64,000 bases of DNA from Atherix ibis (Eukaryota; Arthropoda; Insecta; Diptera; Athericidae). Made by a program: the position numbers and the translations under genes. The stretch covers positions 74,386,806-74,450,805 of the forward strand of contig OY282608.1 in assembly GCA_958298945.1 (NCBI GenBank), given 5' to 3'. Numbering within the stretch: the stretch's first letter is position 1; every line of letters starts with the position of its first letter. This document shows, piece by piece, positions 1 through 14,290 of the stretch. The notes beneath the pieces were generated by a model. The model was given only the letters and a program-made list of their open reading frames with translations, was not told where the DNA came from and made no database searches.

Positions 1-520
1 CCAACAAACAAACAAACCAACAATCCAACAAACCAACAAACCAACAAGCCAACAAACCAACAAGCCAACAAACCAACAAACCAACAAACCAACAAACCAA
101 CAAACCAACAAGACAACAAACCAAAAAACCAACACACCAACACACCAACAATCCAAAAAACCAACAAACCAACAAACCAACAAACCAACAAACCAACAAA
201 CCAACAAACCAACAAACCAACAAACCAACAAACCAACAAACCAACAAACCAACAAACCAACAAACCAACAAACCAACAAAACAACAGGCCAACAAACCAA
301 CAAACCAACAAACCAAGTAACCAACAAACCAACAAACGGACAAACCAACAAACAAACAAACCAACAAACGAACAAACCAACAAACGAACAAAACAACAAA
401 CCAACAAACCAACAAACGAACAAACCAACAAACCAACAAACCAACAAGTCAACAAACGAACAAACCAACAAACCAACAAACCAACAAACCAACAAACCAA
501 CAAACCAACAAACCAACAAA
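1..520. repeat. Array segment before the first 2.1-kb block
   Basis: This segment opens with variant units (caagacaac near 110, acaccaacacacc near 131, caatcc near 150), a combination also found near 14.6 kb. A run of essentially perfect units follows from about 157 to 278. From about 284 to 345 it carries the order caggcc, ccaagtaacc, aacggac, which recurs near 1157-1210 and 3252-3305. It is therefore a partial copy of material repeated further on. No gene is seen. Confidence 0.8.
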
Positions 521-2631
521 CCAAGAAACCAACAAACCAACAAACCAACAAACCAACAAACCAACAACCCAACAAACCAACAAACCAACAAACCAACAAA
601 CCTACAAGCCAACAAACCAACAAGCCAACAAACGAACAAACCAACAAACCAACAAACCAACAATCCAACAAACCAACAAACAAACAAACAAGCAAACCAA
701 CAAACCAAAAAACCAACAAACCAACAAACCAACAAACCAACAAACCAACAAACCAACAAGACAACAAACCAAAAAACCAACAAACCAACAAACCAACAAA
801 CCAACAAACCAACAAACCAACAAACCAACAAACCAACAAACCAACAAGCCAACAAACAAACAAGCCAACAAATCAACAAACCAACAACCAACAAGCCAAC
901 AAACGAACAAACCAACAAACCAACAAACCAACAAACAAATAAACCATCAAACCAACAAACCAACCAGTCAACAAACGAACAAACCAACAAACCAACAAAC
1001 CAACAAACCAACAAACTAACAAACCAAGAAACCAACAAACCAACAAACCGATAAACCAACAAACCAAAAAACCAACAAACCAACAAACCAACAAACCAAC
1101 CAACCAACAAACCAACAAACCAACAAACCAACAAACCAACAAACCAACAAACCAACAGGCCAACAAACCAACAAACCAACAAACCAAGTAACCAACAAAC
1201 CAACAAACGGACAAACCAACAAACGAACAAACCAACAAACGAACAAAACAACAAACCAACAAGTCAACAAACGAACAAACCAACAAACCAACAAACCAAC
1301 AAACCAACAAACCAACAAACCAACAAACCAACAAACCAACAAACCAAGAAACCAAGAAACCAACAAACCAACAAACCAACAAACCAAAAAACCAACAACC
1401 CAACAAACCAACAAACCAACAAATCAACAAACCAACATACCAACAAACCAACAAACCAACAAACCAACAAACCAACAAACCAACAAACCAAGTAACCAAC
1501 AAACCAACAAACGAACAAACCAACAAACAAACAAACCAACAAACGAACAAACCAACAAACGAACAAAACAACAAACCAACAAACCAACAAACCAACATAC
1601 TAACAAACGAACAAACCAACAAACCAACAAACCAACAAACCAACAAACCAACAAACCAACAAACCAACAAACCAACAAACCAACAAACCAACAAACCCAC
1701 AAACCAACAAACCAACAAACCAACAAACCAACAAACCAATAAACAAACAAACCAACAAACCAACAAGCCAACAAGCCAACAAACCAACAAGCGAACAAAC
1801 GAACAAACCAACAAACAAACAATCCAACAAACAAACAAACCAACATACCAACAAACGAACAATCCATGAAACCAACAAACGAACAAACAAACAAACCAAC
1901 AGTCCAACAAACAAACAAGCCAACAAACCAACAAACCAACAAACCAACAAACCAACAAACCAACAAACCAACAAACCAACAAGCCAACAAACCAACAAAC
2001 CAACAAACAAATAAGTCAAGAAACCAACAAACCAACAAACCAACAAACCAACAAACCAACAAACCAACAAACCAACAAACCAACAAACCAACAAACCAAA
2101 AAACGAACAAACCAACAAACCAACAAACCAACAAACTAACAAACCAACAAACCAACCAACCAACAAACCAACAAACCAACAAACCAACAAACCAACAAAC
2201 CAACAAACCAACAAACCAACAAACCAACAAACCAACAAACCAACAAACCAACAAACCAAAAAACCAACAAACCAACAAACCAACAAGCCAACAAACCATC
2301 AAGCCAACAAACGAACAAACCAACAAACCAATAAACCAACAAACCAACAAACCAACAAACCAACAAACCAACAAACAAACAATCAAACAAACAAACAAAC
2401 CAACAAACCAACAAACCAACAAACCAACAAACCAACAAACCAACAAACCAACAAACCAACAAACCAACAAATCAACAAACCAACATACCAACAAACCAAC
2501 AAACCAACAAACCAAAAAACCAACAAACCAACAAACCAATAAACCAACAAACCAACAAACCAACAAACCAACAAACCAACAAACCAACAAACAAACAATC
2601 AAACAAACAAACAAACCAACAAACCAACAAA
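521..2631. repeat. 2.1-kb higher-order repeat, copy 1
   Basis: The block runs from one ccaagaaacc marker (521) to the next equivalent one (2632). Landmarks in order are cctacaagcc (601), the 7-bp unit at 885, caggcc (1157), ccaagtaacc (1187 and 1493), aatccatgaa (1861) and accatcaagcc (about 2295). The same order appears in the following copy. Offsets to copy 2 are 2111, 2103, 2095, 2079 and 2087 along the block. They differ only by multiples of 8, so the copies differ by gain or loss of whole units. Confidence 0.88.
1738..2022. repeat. M cassette, copy 1 (atccatg form)
   Basis: The cassette starts at caataaacaaac, contains aatccatgaa (1861), and ends at aagtcaag. It sits about 50 bp after aacccacaaacc. 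The same succession of variants occurs nine times in the window. Confidence 0.8.
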
Positions 2632-4718
2632 CCAAGAAACCAACAAACCAACAAACCAACAAACCAACAACCCAACAAACCAACAAACCAACAAACCAAC
2701 AAACCTACAAGCCAACAAACCAACAAGCCAACAAACGAACAAACCAACAAACCAACAAACCAACAATCCAACAAACCAACAAACAAACAAACAAGCAAAC
2801 CAACAAACCAAAAAACCAACAAACCAACAAACCAACAAACCAACAAACCAACAAACCAACAAGACAACAAACCAAAAAACCAACAAACCAACAAACCAAC
2901 AAACCAACAAACCAACAAACCAACAAACCAACAAACCAACAAGCCAACAAACAAACAAGCCAACAAATCAACAAACCAACAACCAACAAGCCAACAAACG
3001 AACAAACCAACAAACCAACAAACCAACAAACAAATAAACCATCAAACCAACAAACCAACCAGTCAACAAACGAACAAACCAACAAACCAACAAACCAACA
3101 AACCAACAAACTAACAAACCAAGAAACCAACAAACCAACAAACCGATAAACCAACAAACCAAAAAACCAACAAACCAACAAACCAACAAACCAACCAACC
3201 AACAAACCAACAAACCAACAAACCAACAAACCAACAAACCAACAAACCAACAGGCCAACAAACCAACAAACCAACAAACCAAGTAACCAACAAACCAACA
3301 AACGGACAAACCAACAAACGAACAAACCAACAAACGAACAAAACAACAAACCAACAAGTCAACAAACGAACAAACCAACAAACCAACAAACCAACAAACC
3401 AACAAACCAACAAACCAACAAACCAACAAACCAACAAACCAAGAAACCAAGAAACCAACAAACCAACAAACCAACAAACCAAAAAACCAACAACCCAACA
3501 AACCAACAAACCAACAAATCAACAAACCAACATACCAACAAACCAACAAACCAACAAACCAACAAACCAACAAACCAACAAACCAAGTAACCAACAAACC
3601 AACAAACGAACAAACCAACAAACAAACAAACCAACAAACGAACAAACCAACAAACGAACAAAACAACAAACCAACAAACCAACATACTAACAAACGAGCA
3701 AACCAACAAACCAACAAACCAACAAACCAACAAACCAACAAACCAACAAACCAACAAACCAACAAACCAACAAACCCACAAACCAACAAACCAACAAACC
3801 AACAAACCAACAAACCAATAAACAAACAAACCAACAAACCAACAAGCCAACAAGCCAACAAACCAACAAGCGAACAAACGAACAAACCAACAAACAAACA
3901 ATCCAACAAACAAATAAACCAACATACCAACAAACGAACAATCCATGAAACCAACAAACGAACAAACAAACAAACCAACAGTCCAACAAACAAACAAGCC
4001 AACAAACCAACAAACCAACAAACCAACAAACCAACAAACCAACAAACCAACAAACCAACAAGCCAACAAACCAACAAACCAACAAACAAATAAGTCAAGA
4101 AACCAACAAACCAACAAACCAACAAACCAACAAACCAACAAACCAACAAACCAACAAACCAACAAACCAAAAAACGAACAAACCAACAAACCAACAAACC
4201 AACAAACTAACAAACCAACAAACCAATAAACCAACAAACCAACCAACCAACAAACCAACAAACCAACAAACCAACAAACCAACAAACCAACAAACCAACA
4301 AACCAACAAACCAACAAACCAACAAACCAACAAACCAAAAAACCAACAAACCAACAAACCAACAAGCCAACAAACCATCAAGCCAACAAACGAACAAACC
4401 AACAAACCAATAAACCAACAAACCAACAAACCAACAAACCAACAAACCAACAAACAAACAATCAAACAAACAAACAAACCAACAAACCAACAAACCAACA
4501 AACCAACAAACCAACAAACCAACAAACCAACAAACCAACAAACCAACAAACCAACAAATCAACAAACCAACATACCAACAAACCAACAAACCAACAAACC
4601 AAAAAACCAACAAACCAACAAACCAATAAACCAACAAACCAACAAACCAACAAACCAACAAACCAACAAACCAACAAACAAACAATCAAACAAACAAACA
4701 AACCAACAAACCAACAAA
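2632..4718. repeat. 2.1-kb higher-order repeat, copy 2
   Basis: This is a direct tandem copy of 521-2631, with cctacaagcc at 2704, the 7-bp unit at 2980, atccatgaaa at 3941 and accatcaagcc near 4374. It ends where ccaagaaacc recurs at 4719, after which the variant order no longer follows copy 1. Differences from copy 1 include whole-unit length changes and a few substitutions, such as caaataaacc near 3910 where copy 1 has caaacaaacc. Confidence 0.88.
3826..4102. repeat. M cassette, copy 2 (atccatg form)
   Basis: This copy lies inside the second 2.1-kb block, with atccatgaaa at 3941 and taagtcaaga near 4091-4100. It differs from copy 1 by caaataaacc in place of caaacaaacc near 3910. Confidence 0.8.
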
Positions 4719-6064
4719 CCAAGAAACCAACAAACCAACAAACCAACAAACCAACAAACCAACAAATCAACAAACCAACATACCAACAAACCAACAAACC
4801 AACAAACCAACAAAAAAAACAAACCAACAAACCAACAAACCAACAAACCAACAAACCAAGTAACCAACAAACCAACAAACGAACAAACCAACAAACAAAC
4901 AAACCAACAAACGAACAAACCAATAAAAGAACAAAACAACAAACCAACAAACCAACAAACCAACACACTAGCAAACGAACAAACCAATAAACCAACAAAC
5001 CAACAAACCAACAAACCAACAAACCAACAACCCAACAAACCAACAAACCAACAAACCGACAAACCAACAAACCCACAAACCAACAAACCAACAAACCAAC
5101 AAACCAATAAACAAACAAACCAACAAACCAACAAACCAACAAGCCAACAAGCCAACAAACCAACAAGCCAACAAACGAACAAACCAACAAACAAACAATC
5201 CAACAAACAAACAAACCAACAAACCAACAAACCAACAAGCCAACAAACCATCAAGCCAACAAACAAACAAACCAACAAACCAATAAACCAACAAACCAAC
5301 AAACCAACAAACCAACAAACCAACAAACAAACAATCAAACAAACAAACAAACCAACAAACCAACAAACCAACAAACCAACAAACCAACAAACCAACAAAC
5401 CAACAAACCAACAAATCAACAAACCAACATACCAACAAACCAACAAACCATCAAGCCAACAAACGAACAAACCAACAAACCAATAAACCAACAAACCAAC
5501 AAACCAACAAACCAACAAACCAACAAACCAACAAACAAACAATCAAACAAACAAACAAACCAACAAATCAACAAACCAAGAAACCAACAAACCAACAAAC
5601 CAACAAACCAACAAATCAACAAACCAACATACCAACAAACCAACAAACCAACAAACCAACAAACCAACAAACCAACAAACCAACAAACCAACAAACCAAC
5701 AAACCAACAAACCAAGTAACCAACAAACCAACAAACGAAAAAACCAAAAAACAAACAAACCAACAAACGAACAAACCAACAAACGAACAAAACAACAAAC
5801 CAACAAACCAACAAACCAACATACTAACAAACGAACAAACCAACAAACCAACAAACCAACAAACCAACAAAATAACAAACCAACAAACCAACAAACCAAC
5901 AAACCAACAAACGAACAAAACAACAAACCAACAAACCAACAAACCAACATACTAACAAACGAACAAACCAACAAACCAACAAACCAACAAACCATCAAAC
6001 CAACAAACCAACAAACCAACAAACCAACAAACCAACAAACCCACAAACCAACAAACCAACAAAC

Positions 6065-6350
6065 CAATAAACAAACAAACCAACAAACCAACAAGCCAAC
6101 AAACCAACAAGCCAACAAACGAACAAACCAACAAACAAACAATCCAACAAACAAACAAACCAACATACCAACAAACGAACAATCCATGAAACCAACAAAC
6201 GAACAAACAAACAAACCAACAGTCCAACAAACAAACAAGCCAACAAACCAACAAACCAACAAACCAACAAACCAACAAACCAACAAACCAACAAACGAAC
6301 AAACCAACAAGCCAACAAACCAACAAACCAACAAACAAATAAGTCAAGAA
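6065..6350. repeat. M cassette, copy 3 (atccatg form)
   Basis: aatccatgaa is at 6181 and aagtcaagaa at 6341-6350. It is embedded in the mosaic domain. An extra cgaacaaa unit follows near 6294. Confidence 0.78.
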
Positions 6351-9300
6351 ACCAACAAACCAACAAACCAACAAACCAACAAACCAACAAACCAACAAAC
6401 CAAAAAACGAACAAATCAACAAACCAACAAACCAACAAAGCAACAAACCAATAAACCAACAAACCAACCAACCAACAAACCAACAAACCAACAAACCAAC
6501 AAACCAACAAACCAACAAACCAACAAACCAACAAACCAACAAACCAACAAACCAACAAACCAACAAACCAACAAACCAACAAACCAAAAAACCAACAAAC
6601 CAACAAACCAACAAGCCAACAAACCATCAAGCCAACAAACGAACAAACCAACAAACCAATAAACCAACAAACCAACAAACCAACAAACCAACAAACAAAC
6701 AATCAAACAAACAAACAAACCAACAAACCAACAAACCAACAAACCAACAAACCAACAAACCAAAAAACCAACAAACCAACAAACCAACAAATCAACAAAC
6801 CAACATACCAACAAACCAACAAACCAACAAACCAACAAACCAACAAACCAACAAACCAATAAACCAACAAACCAACAAACCAACAAACCAACAAACCAAC
6901 AAACAAACAATCAAACAAACAAACAAACCAACAAACCAACAAACCAAGAAACCAACAAACCAACAAACCAACAAACCAACAAACCAACAAATCAACAAAC
7001 CAACATACCAACAAACCAACAAACCAACAAACCAACAAACCAACAAACCAACAAACCAACAAACCAACAAACCAACAAACCAAGTAACCAACAAACCAAC
7101 AAACGAGCAAACCAACAAACAAACAAACCAACAAACGAACAAACCAACAAACGAACCAAACAACAAACCAACAAACCAACAAACCAACATACTAACAAAC
7201 GAACAAACCAACAAACCAACAAACCAACAAACCAACAAACCAACAAACCAACAAACCAACAAACCAACAAACCAACAAACCAACAAACCCACAAACCCAC
7301 AAACCAACAAACCAACAAACCAACAAACCAATAAACAAACAAACCAACAAACCAACAAACCAACAAGCCAACAAGCCAACAAACCAACAAGCCAACAAAC
7401 GAACAAACCAACAAACAAACAATCCAACGAACAAACAAACCAACAAACCAACAAACCAACAAGCCAACAAACCATCAAGCCAACAAACGACCAAACCAAC
7501 AAACCAATAAACCAACAAACCAACAAACCAACAAACAAACAAACCAACAAACAAACAATCAAACAAACAAACCAACAAACCAACAAACCAAGAAACCAAC
7601 AAACCAACAAACCAACAAACCAACAAACCAACAAACCAACAAATCAACAAACCAACATACCAACAAACCAACAAACCATCAAGCCAACAAACGAACAAAC
7701 CAACAAACCAATAAACCAACAAACCAACAAACCAACAAACCAACAAACCAACAAACAAACAATCAAACAAACAAACAAACCAACAAACTAACAAACCAAC
7801 AAACCAACAAACCAACAAACCAACAAACCAAAAAACCAACAAACCAACAAACCAACAAGCCAACAAACCATCAAGCCAACAAACGAACAAACCAACAAAC
7901 CAATAATCCAACAAACCAACAAACAAACAAACCAACAAACCAACAAACAAACAATCAAACAAACAAACAAACCAACAAACCAACAAACCAACAAATCAAC
8001 AAACCAACAAACCAAAAAACCAACAAACCAACAAACCAACAAATAAACAATCCAACATACCAACAAACCAACAAACCAACAAACCAACAAACCAACAAAC
8101 CAACCAACCAATAAACCAACAAACCAACAAACCAACAAACCAACAAACCAACAAACAAACAATCAAACAAACAAACAAACCTACAAACCAACAAACCAAG
8201 AAACCAACAAACCAACAAACCAACAAACCAACAAACCAACAAACCAACAAATCAACAAACCAACATACCAACAAACCAACAAACCAACAAACCAACAAAC
8301 CAACAAACCAACAAACCAACAAACCAACAAACCAAGTAACCAACAAACCAACAAACGAACAAACCAACAAACAAACAAACCAAAAAACGAACAAACCAAC
8401 AAACGAACAAAACAACAAACCAACAAACCAACAAACCAACATACTAACAAACGAACAAACCAACAAACCAACAAACCAACAAACCAACAAATCAACAAAC
8501 CAACAAACCAACAAACCAACAAACCGACAAACCAATAAACCCACAAACCAACAAACCAACAAACAAACAAACCAATAAACAAACAAACCAACAAACCAAC
8601 AAACCAACAAGCCAACAAGCCAACAAACCAACAAGTCAACAAACGAACAAACCAACAAACAAACAATCCAACAAACAAACAAACCAACAAACCAACAAAC
8701 CAACAAGCCAACAAACCATCAAGCCAACAAACGAACAAACCAACAAACCAATAAACCAACAAACCAACAAACCAACAAACCAACAAACCAACAAACCAAC
8801 AAACAAACAATCAAACAAACAAACAAACCAACAAACCAACAAACCAACAAACCAACAAACCAACAAACCAACAAACCAACAAACCAACAAACCAACAAAT
8901 CAACAAACCAACATACCAACAAACCAACAAACCATCAAGCCAACAAACGAACAAACCAACAAACAAATAAACCAACAAACCAACAAACCAACAAACCAAC
9001 AAACCAACAAACAAACAATCAAACAAACAAACAAACCAACAAACCAACAAACCAAGAAACCAACAAACCAACAAACCAACAAACCAACAAACCAACAAAT
9101 CAACAAACCAACATACCAACAAACCAACAAACCAACAAACCAACAAACCAACAAACCAACAAACCAACAAACCAACAAACCAACAAACCAAGTAACCAAC
9201 AAACCAACAAACGAAAAAACCAAAAAACAAACAAACCAACAAACGAACAAACCAACAAACGAACAAAACAACAAACCAACAAACCAACAAACCAACATAC

Positions 9301-11780
9301 TAACAAACGAACAAACCAACAAACCAACAAACCAACAAACCAACAAACCAACAAACCAATAAACCAACAAACCAACAAACCAACAAACCAACAAACCAAC
9401 AAACAAACAATCAAACAAACAAACAAACCAACAAACCAACAAACCAACAAACCAAGAAACCAACAAACCAACAAACCAACAAACCAACAAACCAACAAAC
9501 CAACAAATCAACAAACCAACATACCAACAAACCAACAAACCATCAAGCCAACAAACGAACAAACCAACAAACCAATAAACCAACAAACCAAGAAACCAAC
9601 AAACCAACAAACCAACAAACAAACAATCAAACAAACAAACAAACCAACAACCCAACAAACCAAGAAACCAACAAACCAACAAATCAACAAACCAACATAC
9701 CAACAAACCAACAAACCAACAAACCAACAAACCAACAAACCAACAAACCAACAAACCAACAAACCAACAAACCAAGTAACCAACAAACCAACAAACGAAA
9801 AAACCAAAAAACAAACAAACCAACAAACGAACAAACCAACAAACGAACAAAACAACAAACCAACAAACCAACAAACCAACATACTAACAAACGAACAAAC
9901 CAACAAACCAACAAACCAACAAACCAACAAACCAACAAACCAACAAACCAACAAACCAACAAACCAACAAACCAACAAATCAACAAACCAATATACCAAC
10001 AAACCAACAAACCATCAAGCCAACAAACGAACAAACCAACAAACCAACAAACCAACAAACCAACAAACCAACAAACAAACAATCAAACAAACAAACAAAC
10101 CAACAAACCAACAAACCAACAAACCAACAAACCAACAAACCAACAAATCAACAAACCAGCATACCAACAAACCAACAAACCAACAAACCAACAAACCAAC
10201 AAACCAACAAACCAACAAACCAACAAACCAACAAACCAAGTAACCAACAAACCAACAAACGAAAAAACCAAAAAACAAACAAACCAACAAACGAACAAAC
10301 CAACAAACGAACAAAACAACAAACCAACAAACCAACAAACCAACATACTAACAAACGAACAAACGAACAAACCAACAAACCAACAAACCAACAAACCAAC
10401 AAACCAACAAACCAACAAACCAACAAACCAACAAACCAACAAACCAACAAACCAACAAACCCACAAACCAACAAACCAACAAACCAACAAACCAATAAAC
10501 CAACAAACGAACAAAACAACAAACCAACAAACCAACAAACCAACAAACCAACAAACCAACAAACCAACAAACCAACAAACCAAGTAACCAACAAACCAAC
10601 AAACGAACAAACCAACAAACAAAAAAACCAACAAACGAACAAACCAACAAACGAACAAAACAACAAACCAACAAACCAACAAACCAACATACTAACAGAC
10701 GAACAAACCATTAAACCAACAAACCAACAAACCAACAAACCAACAAACCAACAAACCAACAAACCAACAAACCAACAAACCGACAAACCAACAAACCCAC
10801 AAACCAACAAACCAACAAACCAACAAACCAATAAGCAAACAAACCAACAAACCAACAAACCAACAAGCCAACAAGCCAACAAACCAACAGGCCAACCAAC
10901 GAACAAACCAACAAACAAACAATCCAACAAACAAACAAACCAACAAACCAACAAGCCAACAAACCATCAAGCCAACAAACGAACAAACCAACAAACCAAT
11001 AAACCAACAAACCAACAAACCAACAAACCAACAAACCAACAAACAAACAATCAAACAAACAAACAAACCAACAAACCAACAAACCAAGAAACCAACAAAC
11101 CAACAAACCAACAAACCAACAAATCAACAAACCAACATACCAACAAACCAACAAACCATCAAGCCAACAAACGAACAAACCAACAAACCAATAAACCAAC
11201 AAACCAACAAACCAACAAACCAAAAAACCAACAAACAAACAAACAAACAATCAAACAAACAAACAAACCAACAAACCAACAAACCAAGAAACCAACAAAC
11301 CAACAAACCAACAAACCAACAAACCAACAAACCAACAAATCAACAAACCAACATACCAACAAACCAACAAACCAACAAACCAACAAACCAACAAACCAAC
11401 AAACCAACAAACCAACAAACCAACAAACCAAGTAACCAACAAACCAACAAACGAAAAAACCAAAAAACAAACAAACCAACAAACGAACAAACCAACAAAC
11501 AAACAAAACAACAAACCAACAAACCAACAAACCAACATACTAACAAACGAACAAACCAACAAACCAACAAACCAACAAACCAACAAACCAACAAACCAAC
11601 AAACCAACAAACGAACAAAACAACAAACCAACAAACCAACAAACCAACATACTAACAAACGAACAAACCAACAAACCAACAAACCAACAAACCAACAAAC
11701 CAACAAACCAACAAACCAACAAACCAACAAACCAACAAACCCACAAACCAACAAACCAACAAACCAACAAACCAACAAAC

Positions 11781-12050
11781 CAATAAACAAACAAACCAAC
11801 AAACCAACAAGCCAACAAACCAACAAGCCAACAAACGAACAAACCAACAAACAAACAATCCAACAAACAAACAAACTAACATACCAACAAACGAACAATC
11901 CATGAAACCAACAAACGAACAAACAAACAAACCAACAGTCCAACAAACAAACAAGCCAACAAACCAACAAACCAACAAACCAACAAACCAACAAACCAAC
12001 AAACCAACAAACCAACAAACCAACAAACCAACAAACAAATAAGTCAAGAA
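11781..12050. repeat. M cassette, copy 4 (atccatg form)
   Basis: The atccatg core is at 11898 and aagtcaagaa at 12041-12050. A ctaacatacc variant precedes the core, where other copies have ccaacatacc. Confidence 0.78.
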
Positions 12051-13924
12051 ACCAACAAACCAACAAACCAAAAAACCAACAAACCAACAAACCAACAAAC
12101 CAACAAACCAAGAAACCAACAAACCAAGAAACCAACAAACCAACAAACGAACAAACCAACAAACAAACAAACCAACAAACGAACAAACCAACAAACGAAC
12201 AAAACAACAAACCAACAAACCAACAAACCAACATACTAACAAACGAACAAACCAACAAACCAACAAACCAACAAACCAACAAACCAACAAACCAACAAAC
12301 CGACAAACCAACAAACCAACAAACCGACAAACCAACAAACCCACAAACCAACAAACCAACAAACCAACAAACCAATAAACAAACAAACCAACAAACCAAC
12401 AAACCAACAAGCCAACAAGCCAACAAACCAACAAGCCAACAAACGAACAAACCAAAAAACCAACAAACCAACAAACCAACAAACCAAGAAACCAACAAAC
12501 CAAGAAACCAACAAACCAACAAACGAACAAACCAACAAACAAACAAACCAAAAAACGAACAAACCAACAAACGAACAAAACAACAAACCAACAAACCAAC
12601 AAACCAACATACTAACAAACGAACAAACCATCAAACCAACAAACCAACAAGCCAACAAACCATCAAGCCAACAAACGAACAAACCAACAAACCAATAAAC
12701 CAACAAACCAACAAACCAACAAACCAACAAACCAACAAACCAACAAACAAACAATCAAACAAACAAACAAACCAACAAACCAACAAACCAAGAAACCAAC
12801 AAACCAACAAACCAACAAACCAACAAACCAACAAACCAACAAACCAACAAATCAACAAACCAACATACCAACAAACCAACAAATAATCAAGCCAACAAAC
12901 GAACAAACAAACAAACCAATAAACCAACAAACTAACAAACCAACAAACCAACAAACCAACAAACAAACAATCAAACAAACAAACAAACCAACAAACCAAC
13001 AAACCAAGAAACCAACAAACCAACAAACCAACAAACCAACAAACCAACAAACCAACAAATCAACAAACCAACATGCCAACAAACCAACAAACCAACAAAC
13101 AAACAAACCAACAAACGAACAAAACAACAAACCAACAAACCAACAAACCAACATACTAACAAAGGAACAAACCAACAAACCAACAAACCAACAAGCCAAC
13201 AAACCATCAAGCCAACAAACGAACAAACCAACAAACCAATAAACCAACAAACCAACAAACCAACAAACCAACAAACCAACAAACAAACAATCAAACAAAC
13301 AAACAAACCAACAAACCAACAAACCAACAAACCAACAAACCAACAAACCAACAAACCAACAAACCAACAAACCAACAAACCAACAAATCAACAAACCAAC
13401 ATACCAACAAACCAACAAATAATCAAGCCAACAAACGGACAAACAAACAAACCAATAAACCAACAAACTAACAAACCAACAAACCAACAAACCAACAAAC
13501 GAACAATCAAACAAACAAACAAACCAACAAACCAACAAACCAAGAAACCAACAAACCAACAAACCAACAAACCAACAAACCAACAAATCAACAAACCAAC
13601 ATGCCAACAAACCAACAAACCAACAAACAAACAAACCAACAAACCAACAAACCAACAAACCAACAAACCAACAAACCAACAAACCAAGTAACCAACAAAC
13701 CAACAAACGAAAAAACCAAAAAACAAACAAACCAACAAACGAACAAACCAACAAACGAACAAAACAACAAACCAACAAACCAACAAACCAACATACTAAC
13801 AAACGAACAAACCAACAAACCAACAAACCAACAAACCAACAAACCAACAAACCAACAAACCAACAAACCAACAAACCAACAAACCAACAAACCCACAAAC
13901 CAACAAACCAACAAACCAACAAAC

Positions 13925-14161
13925 CAATAAACAAACAAACCAACAAACCAACAAACCAACAAGCCAACAAGCCAACAAACCAACAAGCCAACAAACGAAC
14001 AAACCAACAAACAAACAATCCAACAAACAAACAAACCAACATACAAACAAACGAACAATCCATGAAACCAACAAACGAACAAACAGACAAACCAACAAAC
14101 CAACAAACCAACAAACCAACAAGCCAACAAACCAACAAACCAACAAACAAATAAGTCAAGA
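13925..14161. repeat. M cassette, copy 5 (atccatg form, shortened)
   Basis: The atccatg core is at 14058 and aagtcaag near 14153. It lacks the cagtcc unit that follows the core in copies 1 to 4, and has acagacaaacc instead. Confidence 0.76.
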
Positions 14162-14290
14162 AACCAACAAACCAACAAACCAACAAACCAACAAACCAAC
14201 AAACCAACAAACCAACAAACCAAAAAACAAACAAACCAACAAACCAACAAACCAACAAACCAACAAACCAATAAACCAACAAATCAACAA

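Larger units (their letters stand above)
4719..14290. repeat. Mosaic of short shuffled blocks (about 0.2-1.2 kb)
   Basis: The same variant units as in the 2.1-kb block appear here in shorter, shuffled blocks. The marker aacaatcaaacaaac recurs many times, often in pairs about 200-220 bp apart. The combination cgaaaaaaccaaaaaac is found near 5737, 9212, 9796, 10260, 11453 and 13708. No single period fits. M cassettes lie at about 6065, 11781 and 13925. The pattern is what repeated unequal exchange and local deletion would leave. No unique sequence or gene was seen. Confidence 0.75.
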
